Assembly: GCF_013031355.1 (NCBI RefSeq)
Contig: NZ_WPZO01000009.1
Span: 62,001 to 126,000 of the forward strand
Direction: 5' to 3'
DNA length: 64,000 bases
Source: Ruegeria arenilitoris
GTDB lineage: Bacteria; Pseudomonadota; Alphaproteobacteria; Rhodobacterales; Rhodobacteraceae
Both the position numbers and the translations under genes were made by a program. How positions within the stretch are numbered: position 1 is the stretch's first letter; each line of letters begins with the position of its first letter. This document shows, piece after piece, positions 24,488 through 32,818 of the stretch. Under the pieces are notes generated by a model. The model did not search any database. It saw nothing but the letters and a program-made list of their open reading frames with translations, and was not told where the DNA came from.

Positions 24488-25372
24488 TTACAGCCCGTTG
24501 ACCGGCACTTTAAGCATCGGTTTGCCGTCCGCGTCGGTCGGCACCTCGCCGGCCCGCATGTTGACCTGCAGAGAGGGGATGATGAGATTGGGCATGGCAA
24601 GCGTGGCATCCCGTTCGGTGCGGAACCTGACGAACTCCTCCTTCGTCTTACCGCCGCCAACATGGATGTTTTGGGCTTTTTCCTCGGCCACGCTGGTTTC
24701 CCAGGCGATATCGCGCCCGTTCGGCCCATAGTCGTGGCACATGAACAGCCTTGTTTCATCTGGCAGGGCCAGAACCTTCTGGATCGAGTCATACAGAATG
24801 CCTGCATCCCCGCCCGGGAAATCGGCGCGGGCCGAACCGCCGTCGGGCATGAACAAGGTGTCGCCAACAAAGGCCGCGTCGCCCATCACATGCACCATGC
24901 AGGCCGGCGTGTGACCGGGCGTATACATAGCAAAGGCCTGCATCGTGCCGATCATGTAGGTGTCGCCATCCTCGAACAGCGCATCGAACTGCGACCCGTC
25001 GCGCTGAAATTCAGTGCCTTCGTTGAAGACCTTTCCGAACGTATCCTGAACCACGGTGATCTTCGATCCGACCCCGATCTTGCCGCCCAGTTTTTCCTGA
25101 ATATACGGCGCGGCGGAAAGGTGATCGGCGTGGACATGGGTTTCGATGATCCACTCCAGCTTCAGCCCTTTTTCCGTAATCACCCGGATCAGCTCATCCG
25201 CGTGATCAAAGGTGATACGGCCCGCCGCGTAGTCGATGTCCATAACGCTGTCGACAATGGCGCAGGCGTTCGAACCCGGGTCCTTGACGATATAGCTGAT
25301 AGTATTCGTGGCCTCGTCAAAAAACGCGAAAACGTCGGGTTTTACGGCCATGTTCACTGGATATGTCGTCAT
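24488..25372 (-). CDS. MBL-fold persulfide dioxygenase-type hydrolase (ETHE1/Blh-like)
   Basis: 294-aa metallo-beta-lactamase-fold enzyme. The metal site is ETHVHADHLSAAPY (His79, His81, Asp83, His84), GHTPAC, DAAFVGDTLFM and MCHDYGPNG. In ETHE1-type enzymes this iron site oxidises glutathione persulfide to sulfite, and the THVHADHLSAA form is the one found in Blh/BigR operons. GGAGGAGA precedes the ATG. It sits between the YgaP-like membrane protein and the SQR fusion and so would act on the persulfide produced by its neighbour. Confidence 0.88.
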   Translation of the reverse strand: MTTYPVNMAVKPDVFAFFDEATNTISYIVKDPGSNACAIVDSVMDIDYAAGRITFDHADELIRVITEKGLKLEWIIETHVHADHLSAAPYIQEKLGGKIGVGSKITVVQDTFGKVFNEGTEFQRDGSQFDALFEDGDTYMIGTMQAFAMYTPGHTPACMVHVMGDAAFVGDTLFMPDGGSARADFPGGDAGILYDSIQKVLALPDETRLFMCHDYGPNGRDIAWETSVAEEKAQNIHVGGGKTKEEFVRFRTERDATLAMPNLIIPSLQVNMRAGEVPTDADGKPMLKVPVNGL

Positions 25373-25418
25373 GTGTTGTCTCCTCCGGGTCGTATTCAGG
25401 GTGTGGCCACCGTTCCAG

Positions 25419-25631
25419 TCAGCCGCAGTCGCTGCAGGTTTTCAGGCCGATGATGCGGTAGAGCGGGCAGTTCCCCACAAAGGCCGTCAGCATGAAGACC
25501 GCCGCGATGATCAACGCCAGCCAAAACAGGCCACCGGTGCCAAGCACGGTTGTTCCAAAGGCGGCATAGGCCAGGGCTGCTGCAATCACGATACGCAGGG
25601 CGCGGTCAATTTTTCCCATATTTGTGGTCAT
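25419..25631 (-). CDS. YgaP-like DUF2892 membrane protein
   Basis: 70 aa with two hydrophobic helices (about 11-30 and 33-52) and the DUF2892 pattern NMGKIDRALRIVIAA, then VGNCPLYRIIGLKTCSDCG. The Cys residues near the C-terminus are conserved in this family. In E. coli the same domain is fused to a rhodanese (YgaP) that binds persulfide; here it is free-standing. First gene of the sulfide operon, 46 nt before the MBL gene. Confidence 0.85.
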   Translation of the reverse strand: MTTNMGKIDRALRIVIAAALAYAAFGTTVLGTGGLFWLALIIAAVFMLTAFVGNCPLYRIIGLKTCSDCG

Positions 25632-25682
25632 GTCTCACTCCATCGAGAATCGATGGGCTTTCAATCGCACAGCCGGGACCCG

Positions 25683-25709
25683 AGCTTTGGTGACTTGGTC
25701 ACCAAAGCT
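25683..25709. promoter_or_regulatory. Long perfect palindrome before the sulfide operon
   Basis: AGCTTTGGTGAC-TTG-GTCACCAAAGCT: perfect 12-bp arms with a 3-nt spacer, 52 bp before the YgaP-like start and 25 bp after the Crp/Fnr stop. No T-run follows on either strand, so it looks more like an operator than a terminator. The core GTGAC/GTCAC resembles Crp-type half-sites but the spacing is not the classic CRP or FNR spacing. Confidence 0.65.
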
Positions 25710-25734
25710 GCGTAATTTCGTAATCCGGCAAGGG

Positions 25735-26406
25735 TCAGGTGGCGCTGGCAGCCTTTACCATATGCTCCAGCCCTTCGCGTTCGGTCAGGCGGACCTCGCC
25801 TCGGGCCTGCTCGATCCAACCACGGCGCTGGAATTCAGAGAGAGTGCGCGAAACCACCTCACGCGCAGTTCCCAACTCGGTTCCCAGAATGGCGTGGGTT
25901 GCGTGCACAATGTTGTCTTCGTCGGCAAGTTCCAACAATCGTGCGGCCAGTCGCACGTCCATGCGTTGAAAAACGATTTCGTCGATCAGTGTGAACAGAT
26001 CTGTGATCCGTCGGGAATAGGCGGTAAAGACAAACTCGCGGAACACCGTCGATTTCGCGACCAACCCGTCAAAAGTGTTTCGCGGTATGGCCACGGCGGT
26101 GATGTCGGTTTCGGCGATGCCGTCGGCCGAATAATCCTCGAACGCCAACATGCAGGCGGTGGTCAAAACGCAGCTTTCACCGGCATGAACCCGGTACAGA
26201 AAGACCTCTCGCCCGGTATCCGATTTCTGTTGCACCCGAACGGTGCCGTCCAGCAACAACAAAAGATTGTCCGCCGTCTGACCCGGCGCAAAGACCTGAG
26301 TGCCTGCGGGCAGGGAAACGACCTTACTGCCTGCAACAAGCTCTGCCCGAATGTCATCGGGCAAACGGCTCAGGCCTTTAAATTTTTCGATCCACGTATG
26401 ATCCAT
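25735..26406 (-). CDS. Crp/Fnr-family transcriptional regulator of the sulfide locus
   Basis: 223 aa. N-terminal cyclic-nucleotide-binding-like beta-roll (about 15-130) and C-terminal winged helix (about 145-220) with LGTELGTAREVVSRTLSEFQ. The FNR iron-sulfur cysteines are absent. Two Cys (79 and 85, in GESCVLTTACMLA) sit where the cAMP phosphate would bind, and could form a thiol switch. The ATG at 26406 has AGGA upstream and matches the family N-terminus; an earlier in-frame start is at 26448. It lies immediately upstream of, and in the same direction as, the sulfide operon. Confidence 0.83.
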   Translation of the reverse strand: MDHTWIEKFKGLSRLPDDIRAELVAGSKVVSLPAGTQVFAPGQTADNLLLLLDGTVRVQQKSDTGREVFLYRVHAGESCVLTTACMLAFEDYSADGIAETDITAVAIPRNTFDGLVAKSTVFREFVFTAYSRRITDLFTLIDEIVFQRMDVRLAARLLELADEDNIVHATHAILGTELGTAREVVSRTLSEFQRRGWIEQARGEVRLTEREGLEHMVKAASAT

Positions 26407-26545
26407 GTTGTCCTGCTCAGCCAAGGCGGGTCGTTTCAAATAACGCATTCACAAAGGTGAAAGCGTATCTGCTGCCCGTTGTAAACCGCTCAGACAGAAT
26501 TCAGGGGCAACGAGACCGGATGGTCTGGTCTCGCGGGTCATCATG

Positions 26546-27466
26546 CTACTTCATGTATTTGTCGAAGAACGCGATCATGGTTTCGGGGTTTTCGCCGAAA
26601 TAGTTGTACCCGTCGAATCGCACCGTCGTGCCTTCGATCCAGACAAGTTTCTTGTCCTCTTCCGGCAATGTCAGACGGTCAAAAGTACCCTGCACATCTT
26701 CGGGGCGGGTCCAGATGTCATCCCGCACCTGAATGATGTAGGTCGGTACCTTCACGTTGGCAGCGTAGTGATGCGGCGTCATTTTCTCCATCGGGAAGGA
26801 ACCTAGCCGCTGCTGTTCCTGATCGAGAATATCGATGAAATCTCCGATGCCCCGCAGCTTGCCAATCTCTTCAGCTGCGGTCCGGGATGAACAGGGTTGC
26901 GGGCAGACAAAAGCCTTGACGTCTTCGAACAGATCGGGGCGTTTGGTCATGGCGACCATCGCAGAATTGCCGCCATTGCACGGGTTGAACAGGCCCACGG
27001 TCATGTGCTTCAGTTTTTCGTGGTTCTGCACATAGACCTGAGCACCAGCCACATCACGCCATTCGAACAGACCGTAGGCGGCAAGACCGGCGTTGGCGGC
27101 ACCACTATGGCCGTGGTTGCGCATGTCATAGGTCAGGACGTTATAGCCTGCGTCATGCAGCGCCTTGTAGACCTTGTTAAATTCGACCTGAACCGGCGCG
27201 AATTGGGACCACGGCTCCAAGTGCCCGGGAAAGCCATAACGGCTGAAGGTCAGCGGGTGGTTGCAGATGATCAGCTTGTCGCTGCCGTCACAGGGGATGA
27301 ACCAGGCCTCCAGCGGGATGCCGTCCAGAGCGGGAAAGAAGACATCTTCATACTCCATGCCATAGTCAGCCGGTGTTTTCAGAACCGGGGTGCGGTTGAT
27401 GACGGTGTTGCCTTGGGCCATGCCTTGAATGATGGCCATTTGCTCTGCCGTGGGTAGCGCCGTCAT
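26546..27466 (-). CDS. Alpha/beta hydrolase with a Cys in the nucleophile elbow
   Basis: 306-aa cytoplasmic alpha/beta-hydrolase fold. Visible are the oxyanion region LIICNHPLTFSRYGFPGH, the strand-helix YNVLTYDMRNHGHSG, and the elbow GLFNPCNGGNSAMVAM, in which the usual Ser is Cys, as in dienelactone hydrolases. A late Asp lies in TYIIQVRDDIWTRPED; a C-terminal His is not obvious, and the last segment reads RFDGYNYFGENPETMIAFFD. The adjacent AraC gene, 18 nt upstream in the same direction, probably controls it. The substrate is unknown; ester or lactone hydrolysis is inferred from the fold. Confidence 0.75.
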   Translation of the reverse strand: MTALPTAEQMAIIQGMAQGNTVINRTPVLKTPADYGMEYEDVFFPALDGIPLEAWFIPCDGSDKLIICNHPLTFSRYGFPGHLEPWSQFAPVQVEFNKVYKALHDAGYNVLTYDMRNHGHSGAANAGLAAYGLFEWRDVAGAQVYVQNHEKLKHMTVGLFNPCNGGNSAMVAMTKRPDLFEDVKAFVCPQPCSSRTAAEEIGKLRGIGDFIDILDQEQQRLGSFPMEKMTPHHYAANVKVPTYIIQVRDDIWTRPEDVQGTFDRLTLPEEDKKLVWIEGTTVRFDGYNYFGENPETMIAFFDKYMK

Positions 27467-27484
27467 ATGAAGTCTCCTAGGGAT

Positions 27485-28495
27485 TCAGTTCGTTTTTGGC
27501 TGGTCTGTCTGAAAATGCGCCTCGCGCCATTCGGCAGGCGTTCTGTCCTCCCATTTGTGGAAGGCACGGTAAAAGGACCCTTGGTCCTCGTAACCCAGCA
27601 GACAGACGATTTCGGTGATGTCGAACGCGGGTTCGGATAGGTATTCACAGGCCAGACTGTGGCGTGTGTCCGACAACAGGGCCTGAAAGCTCTGGCCTTC
27701 TTCCCTGAGACGGCGTTGCAGTGACCGTTCGCTGATCGCCATCTGGCGGGCGATGCTACGCAGCTCCGGGCGACCAGCCGTGAGGCAGCGACGCAGATGC
27801 CAGCGGACCTGATCGGACAGCGAACCCTTTGTCTGATGTCGGCTCAGCTCCTGATCCAGAGCCTCGTCCAGCATCTCCAGAAGCTCTCGGTTATAGCTGA
27901 CAAACCGGATGTCCAGATCGGATTTGCGGAACACCAGCCGGGCGGTGGGCGCGTTCCAGTTCACGGGGCAGCCGAACCAAGTCTCAATCTTTTCGCTACG
28001 GTCTCGGCACAGATCCATCCGATCGGGCGTAATCTCTGTTTCCGTCCCGACCCGAGCCATGCTGACCAGAAAAGCGAAACTCGCATCGGTCAGGGCATTC
28101 GGTTGTGTTTCATTCGCATGAGGCCAATTGGTGATGACAACACATTCTTCGGCGGTGGAGGTGATTTGAAACTCTTCCGGCGCAGTCAACGCCTTGAACC
28201 GTGCGACCCGGCGCAGTGCCTCGCCCAGATTGCTGGCGTGAAAAGCGACCATGAGCGATGGCGGCATGGTCGCCCCCTGCATTTGCGTAGACAGATCAAA
28301 GCCGACATCCGCCCCACCCAGCACCTCAAGCGCGTGCCATAATGCAAACAGTTGTGCCGTCGACATCCGCGCATCCCGCTGAACGATGCCGGGCGGCAGC
28401 TGAGCCTCATGAATAAGGGCTGAACGCCTGATAGACAGGCGCTCGGCGGCCTGCCAGAACGCATCTGGGGTTTTTATGCGGTCAGGGGGCGTCAT
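27485..28495 (-). CDS. AraC-family transcriptional regulator (Arabinose_bd-type N-domain)
   Basis: 336 aa. The N-terminal 200 residues fit the ArgR/OruR-like 'Arabinose-binding' sensing domain (LSIRRSALIHEAQLPPGIVQRD, LFALWHALEVLGG). The C-terminal 100 hold two helix-turn-helices: ISERSLQRRLREEGQSFQAL and DITEIVCLLGYEDQGSFYRA, then FHKWEDRTPAEWR. The ATG at 28495 begins the conserved part; an upstream in-frame start at 28606 is possible but adds unlike sequence. The alpha/beta hydrolase gene follows closely, so local activation of that gene is the likely role. Confidence 0.86.
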   Translation of the reverse strand: MTPPDRIKTPDAFWQAAERLSIRRSALIHEAQLPPGIVQRDARMSTAQLFALWHALEVLGGADVGFDLSTQMQGATMPPSLMVAFHASNLGEALRRVARFKALTAPEEFQITSTAEECVVITNWPHANETQPNALTDASFAFLVSMARVGTETEITPDRMDLCRDRSEKIETWFGCPVNWNAPTARLVFRKSDLDIRFVSYNRELLEMLDEALDQELSRHQTKGSLSDQVRWHLRRCLTAGRPELRSIARQMAISERSLQRRLREEGQSFQALLSDTRHSLACEYLSEPAFDITEIVCLLGYEDQGSFYRAFHKWEDRTPAEWREAHFQTDQPKTN

Positions 28496-28820
28496 GATGT
28501 GTTTCCTTGTCTGCCTGCTGCCGACATAGGGTACCAAAGGCCGAAACGAATTAGCAGCGCCCGCCAATTTTATGGCAGAACGCGCCAATCCCGTGCGATA
28601 GACCAATACTGGCTCTGGCGCGCATCGCCCAACAGGGTCCTTTTGATCCCCATACGGAACGGGCCGGTTTTTTTTGACTATCCTTGTTGTCTGCGAAGAC
28701 CGGCTGGTCGTTCTGATAGCCGCTTGAGGTCAAAAACATTCAAGTAGTCTGGTTGTGAATGGCTCAGGGCAATCCTGAATGCAGGCTAGAATCAGTTGAC
28801 TAAATTTATAGATGTAAATT
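28496..28820. other. 325-bp gap between the AraC and XRE-cupin genes
   Basis: Divergent intergenic region with no supportable gene. It contains a run of eight T at about 28666-28674 following GGGCCGG, and becomes AT-rich towards the XRE-cupin gene with a TTGACT at 28796-28801. No well-spaced -10 partner was found for that -35-like hexamer, so no promoter is called. Confidence 0.5.
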
Positions 28821-29471
28821 ATGGATGATATATTTTTACAACCTGAGTGCCCGAGAATGCCCAATCACTACGAAGGAAATGTGATCTCTGCTCCACTGGA
28901 CATCGAGACAGTGGAAAGCTCCCGGTTTGATCCGCTGCTGGGGGAAGAGATCAAGGCGCTGCGCAAAGCGAAACGCATGACGCTTGGCCAATTAGGTCAG
29001 GCGACCGGTCTGTCCAACGGCTTCATCAGCCAGATCGAACGGGGCCAGAACCGCCCTTCGGTGACCGCACTGTTCAAGATCAGCCGCGCGCTGGGAGTGT
29101 CAGTGGGCTGGTTCTTCTCGACCTCGGATACCGCTAAAAACGCCCATGTCGTGCGCCAAAAGGAACGGCGTTCCATCGAATATGATGACGGCATTCGCGA
29201 CGAGCTGCTGACACCGGGTCTGGGCGGAAAGCTCGAGCTTTTGTCCTGCCGGTTTCCCCCCGGTAGCGGCGTCGAAACCGTGTATTTCCACGAAGGAGAA
29301 GAGGCCGGCGTTGTGGTCCGCGGCGCGTTGGATCTGTGGATCGGAGATACGCTGTACCACCTGAAAGAAGGCGACAGCTTTGCCTTCGACAGCACGACGC
29401 CGCACCGCTACCGCAACCCGACACAGGAAGACACCGTAGTGATCTGGGCGATCACTCCGCCGAATTTCTGA
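28821..29471 (+). CDS. XRE-family regulator with C-terminal cupin domain
   Basis: Up to 216 aa. Helix-turn-helix about residues 40-95 with RMTLGQLGQATGLSNGFISQ and NRPSVTALFKISRALGV; cupin_2 about 140-210 with GEEAGVVVRGALDLWIGD and GDSFAFDSTTPHRYRN. This PuuR/SutR-like design senses a small metabolite through the cupin. Start is uncertain: ATG at 28821 has no ribosome site, ATG at 28857 likewise, and GTG at 28881 has GAAGGA just upstream and still covers both domains. It precedes the flavin oxidoreductase by 23 nt in the same direction and probably controls it. Confidence 0.85.
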   Translation: MDDIFLQPECPRMPNHYEGNVISAPLDIETVESSRFDPLLGEEIKALRKAKRMTLGQLGQATGLSNGFISQIERGQNRPSVTALFKISRALGVSVGWFFSTSDTAKNAHVVRQKERRSIEYDDGIRDELLTPGLGGKLELLSCRFPPGSGVETVYFHEGEEAGVVVRGALDLWIGDTLYHLKEGDSFAFDSTTPHRYRNPTQEDTVVIWAITPPNF

Positions 29472-29494
29472 CCGCACCAGCCAGGAAACGCCTC

Positions 29495-31459
29495 ATGAGC
29501 CAAGCCGGTTTCCCCAACCTGTTTTCGCCAATCACCATCGGCAACCTGACCTTGCGCAACCGCATCGTGTCCACCGGGCATGAGACCCATCTAAACGACC
29601 AGGGCCGTATCGGCGACCGGATGATTGCCTATCACGAGGCCCGCGCGCGCGGCGGTGCGGGGTTAATCGTCACCGAGGTCGCTCTGGTGCATCCCAGCGC
29701 AGTATTCGTCGCTGACCCGATCCGGGTGGACACGGATGAGTGCATTCCCGGCTACCGACAACTAGCAAAAGTCGTTCATGGCCACGGCAGCGGTCTGATT
29801 GCACAGCTGTTCCACCCAGGCCGCGAAATGCTGGCTTCCGAGGATGGTACGGCTCCGGTGTCTTATTCGTCCTCGCCCACACCGAACGAGCGGTTCCATG
29901 TGATGCCCCGACCGATGCCTCTGGAGATGATCGCCGAGGTGATTTCGTCCTATGGCGACGCGGCCCGCCGGATGCGCGAGGCCGGTCTCGACGGGGTCGA
30001 GATCGTGGCGTCGCACGGTTATTTGCCAGCGCAATTCCTCAATCCGCAGGTCAACCGGCGCGGGGATGCCTACGGCGGTTCACTGGAAAACCGGACACGG
30101 TTCATCCGGGACATTGCCGCAGATATTCGTGCCAAGGCGGGCAAGGATTTTATCATCGGCCTGCGCCTGTCCGGCGATGAACGCAGCCATGAGGGTTTGG
30201 AGCAATCCGACATGCTCGAAGCTTGCGCAATGATCGCAGCAGACGGGGTGCTGGATTACTTCAGCGTCGTGGCCGGGTCGTCCGCCACGCTGGCCGGATC
30301 GGTCCACATTGCCCCTCCGATGTTCGAAGAGGTTGGCTATACCGCTCCGATGGGTCAGGCCATTGGCGCGCGCACCGGCCTGACAACCATCGTTACCGGA
30401 CGGATCAATCAGCCACAGGATGCTGAGAAGATCATCGCCTCGGGGCAGGCGGATCTGTGCGGAATGACCCGCGCGATGATTTGCGATCCGGACATGGCCA
30501 ACAAGGCGCAAACGGGCCGGGTGGATGACATCCGCGCCTGTATCGGCTGCAATCAGGCCTGCATCGGGCATTTCCACGATGGATACCCGATTTCCTGCAT
30601 CCAGAACCCTGTCAGCGGACGGGAGCTGCACTTTGGCGCCCCCGCGTTGGCCACACCGAAACGCAGGGTGCTTGTTGCCGGTGGCGGGCCGGGTGGCATG
30701 AAGGCCGCCGCAATCGCAGCCGAACGCGGGCATGAGGTTGCCCTTTTTGAACGGAACGCCCAGCTTGGCGGTCAGGCCCGGCTGGCGCAACTCTTGCCGC
30801 ATCGGGCCGAGTTCGGCGGCATCATCACCAATCTGACGCGCGAGATGGAACTGGCCGGGGTCGACATCCGCAAGGGCGTCGAAGTCACCGAAGCCTCGAT
30901 CACCGACTATGCCCCCGACACCGTCATTGTCGCGACGGGCGCCACCCCGCGTTGGCCGGAATTCGAAGGGCGCGATGACGCGCATGTCGTGGATGCATGG
31001 CAAGTCCTGCAAGGGGATGCAGACGTTGGCAAATCAGTTGTCGTCGCCGATTGGCGAGCCGATTGGATTGGCATCGGAATGGCGGAGCTTTTAGCGCAGA
31101 ACGGTCACTCGGTCCGGCTGGCGGTCAACGGTTACATGGCAGGGCAATCCATCCAGATGTATGTCCGCGATGCCAGCATCGGGCGCCTGCACGGTCTCGG
31201 CGTGGAAACCCTGCCCTTCATGCGCCTGTTCGGCGCAGATGAGGACAGCGTCTATCTTCAACACATCATGAGCAACGAAGCGGTGATCTGTGAAGGCGTC
31301 GACACGCTGGTTTTGTGTCAGGGTCACACCCCCCGTAACACTGTCGAGGATCTGGTCCGCGAACTAGGACTGGAACACCACCTGATCGGCGACTGCGTCG
31401 CCCCGCGCACCGCCGAAGAGGCTGTGCTGGAAGGGTTACGGGCCGGGCTGGCAGTCTAG
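29495..31459 (+). CDS. Old-yellow-enzyme/2,4-dienoyl-CoA reductase-type FMN, Fe-S, FAD oxidoreductase
   Basis: 654 aa. The N-terminal FMN TIM barrel (about 5-330) has LFSPITIGNLTLRNRIVSTG, LIAQLFHPGREM and YLPAQFLNPQVNRRGDAYGG. A [4Fe-4S] motif follows at about 349-368, with Cys spaced C-x2-C-x3-C-x11-C. A FAD/NAD(P) domain (about 388-650) carries RRVLVAGGGPGGMKAAAIAA. Trimethylamine, dimethylglycine and methylproline demethylases and dienoyl-CoA reductase share this layout; specificity cannot be chosen from sequence alone. ATG 29495 has CAGGAAA upstream; a longer frame back to 29336 overlaps the regulator and is rejected. Confidence 0.85.
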   Translation: MSQAGFPNLFSPITIGNLTLRNRIVSTGHETHLNDQGRIGDRMIAYHEARARGGAGLIVTEVALVHPSAVFVADPIRVDTDECIPGYRQLAKVVHGHGSGLIAQLFHPGREMLASEDGTAPVSYSSSPTPNERFHVMPRPMPLEMIAEVISSYGDAARRMREAGLDGVEIVASHGYLPAQFLNPQVNRRGDAYGGSLENRTRFIRDIAADIRAKAGKDFIIGLRLSGDERSHEGLEQSDMLEACAMIAADGVLDYFSVVAGSSATLAGSVHIAPPMFEEVGYTAPMGQAIGARTGLTTIVTGRINQPQDAEKIIASGQADLCGMTRAMICDPDMANKAQTGRVDDIRACIGCNQACIGHFHDGYPISCIQNPVSGRELHFGAPALATPKRRVLVAGGGPGGMKAAAIAAERGHEVALFERNAQLGGQARLAQLLPHRAEFGGIITNLTREMELAGVDIRKGVEVTEASITDYAPDTVIVATGATPRWPEFEGRDDAHVVDAWQVLQGDADVGKSVVVADWRADWIGIGMAELLAQNGHSVRLAVNGYMAGQSIQMYVRDASIGRLHGLGVETLPFMRLFGADEDSVYLQHIMSNEAVICEGVDTLVLCQGHTPRNTVEDLVRELGLEHHLIGDCVAPRTAEEAVLEGLRAGLAV

Positions 31460-31623
31460 CCGAAAAAACGGTGCCATCCAGACCTCCGAAGCTGCGTCGG
31501 GCCTGATAGATAAGGGATATGAAAAAGCATAAGGGTCTGCGATCATTCAGTTGACCCAGGCAGATTTGGTCGGCGTTCGATCTGCTGGCTAGACGATTTT
31601 GACACTCATACCGGGATGGCTTG

Positions 31624-32700
31624 ATGCGCTTATCAGGATTGCTCCTTCTGGTCATTGGCACCTTGACCGCAAGTATTGTGGCGCCCCGACCGGCTGAAGC
31701 CTGTGCCGTGTGCATCGAGATGCCCGAAACATCCCTTGCTGATCACCTGCTTTCTGCGGATGCCATTGTGTTGGCCGGGCCAGGACCAGACAACCCGTTC
31801 ATGTTTGTTCCGAAGGAAATTCTGAAAGGCACGGCACAGGACATCGCAAGGCTGCCCGAGATTCCCTTCCTAATCGACAGCACAACACGGGCCGCCTTTC
31901 GAGCCGATCCGCAAAAGGCCGTTCTTTTGACATATGGAGCCACGGACAAAGATGCTGCGGGGCGAAGCGTGTCGCGCAAATGGCGCAGGATTTTCATGCT
32001 CACCCCGGAAAGAACACGCTTTCTGCAGGTGCTGAATTCCGCAGAGGAAACCTGGCAGTTGGGCGATATCCGCTCAGCTGACCGTATCGCGTTTTTTGCC
32101 GCGTATATTTCGCACCAAGACAGAGTTTTGCGCGATACCGCGTTGATCGAAATCGACCGCGCACCGTATGACCTTGTTCGATCTCTGCGCATCAAAGTTC
32201 CCACAGAGCAGATGTTGCAAGAGTTCCGCGATATCAATCGCATCGGCTTTGTCCCTGTTTCCATCCGCCTGCTGGGTCTGCAAACAGACGATACCGAGGC
32301 CGTCTCGATTGTTCGGTCACGTTATCGGCACGCATTGAGCACAGGCAGCAGCTACCTATACGAATGGGCTTTGGCCGGGATCGAGGTGGATGGATCAAAT
32401 GCGGTCGCGGCCATCGATGGCGTGCTAGGTACGGGCAACCGAAAAATGGAAGACCGGCGCGCGCTTGTTCGTGCTTTGGCTGAGGGCGGTTCAGTCTCAC
32501 CAAAGCTCCGAGGACAGATCATCCAGATTTTCTCTCGGATATTGAACCACGACAGCGCGTTGGCGTTGGATATCGCAATCGCGTCGCGCGACTGGGGCGA
32601 AACATTATTGGATGATCAATTCAAAGCGCTCTTGGAGCTGGAAGACACCGACCCGGCGACACGCTTTGTCATTGAAACCTGGCTTGCGCCGCAAGAATGA
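31624..32700 (+). CDS. Secreted protein of unknown function
   Basis: 358 aa beginning with a signal peptide of about 27 residues (MRLSGLLLLVIGTLTASIV, cleavage near AEA). The mature N-terminus is ACAVCIEMPETSLADHLLSA, with a CxxC that could bind metal or be a redox pair. No known domain was recognised. The C-terminal half is helix-rich with regularly spaced short helical pairs, reminiscent of HEAT-like repeats, but this is weak. It follows the oxidoreductase by 164 bp and precedes a convergent outer-membrane-protein gene. The start is the ATG after an adjacent TTG. Confidence 0.7.
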   Translation: MRLSGLLLLVIGTLTASIVAPRPAEACAVCIEMPETSLADHLLSADAIVLAGPGPDNPFMFVPKEILKGTAQDIARLPEIPFLIDSTTRAAFRADPQKAVLLTYGATDKDAAGRSVSRKWRRIFMLTPERTRFLQVLNSAEETWQLGDIRSADRIAFFAAYISHQDRVLRDTALIEIDRAPYDLVRSLRIKVPTEQMLQEFRDINRIGFVPVSIRLLGLQTDDTEAVSIVRSRYRHALSTGSSYLYEWALAGIEVDGSNAVAAIDGVLGTGNRKMEDRRALVRALAEGGSVSPKLRGQIIQIFSRILNHDSALALDIAIASRDWGETLLDDQFKALLELEDTDPATRFVIETWLAPQE

Positions 32701-32818
32701 ACTGGCGTTGCGGAATTTGCTGATAGCCCGGCGGGGCTAGAGATTTGCGGTGTCAAACGAAATACTACAATTGTGGCACCTTGCTCTTCCCTGCCCAAGG
32801 CTTATGCGGGCGAAAGGG

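Noticed and set aside
25683..25709. Palindrome considered as a terminator for the Crp/Fnr gene
   Set aside because: No T-run follows on the minus strand and the position suits an operator; kept as regulatory, with termination not excluded.
28796..28834. TTGACT and TATATT before the XRE-cupin gene as a promoter
   Set aside because: Spacing between the hexamers is about 27 bp, too long for sigma-70.
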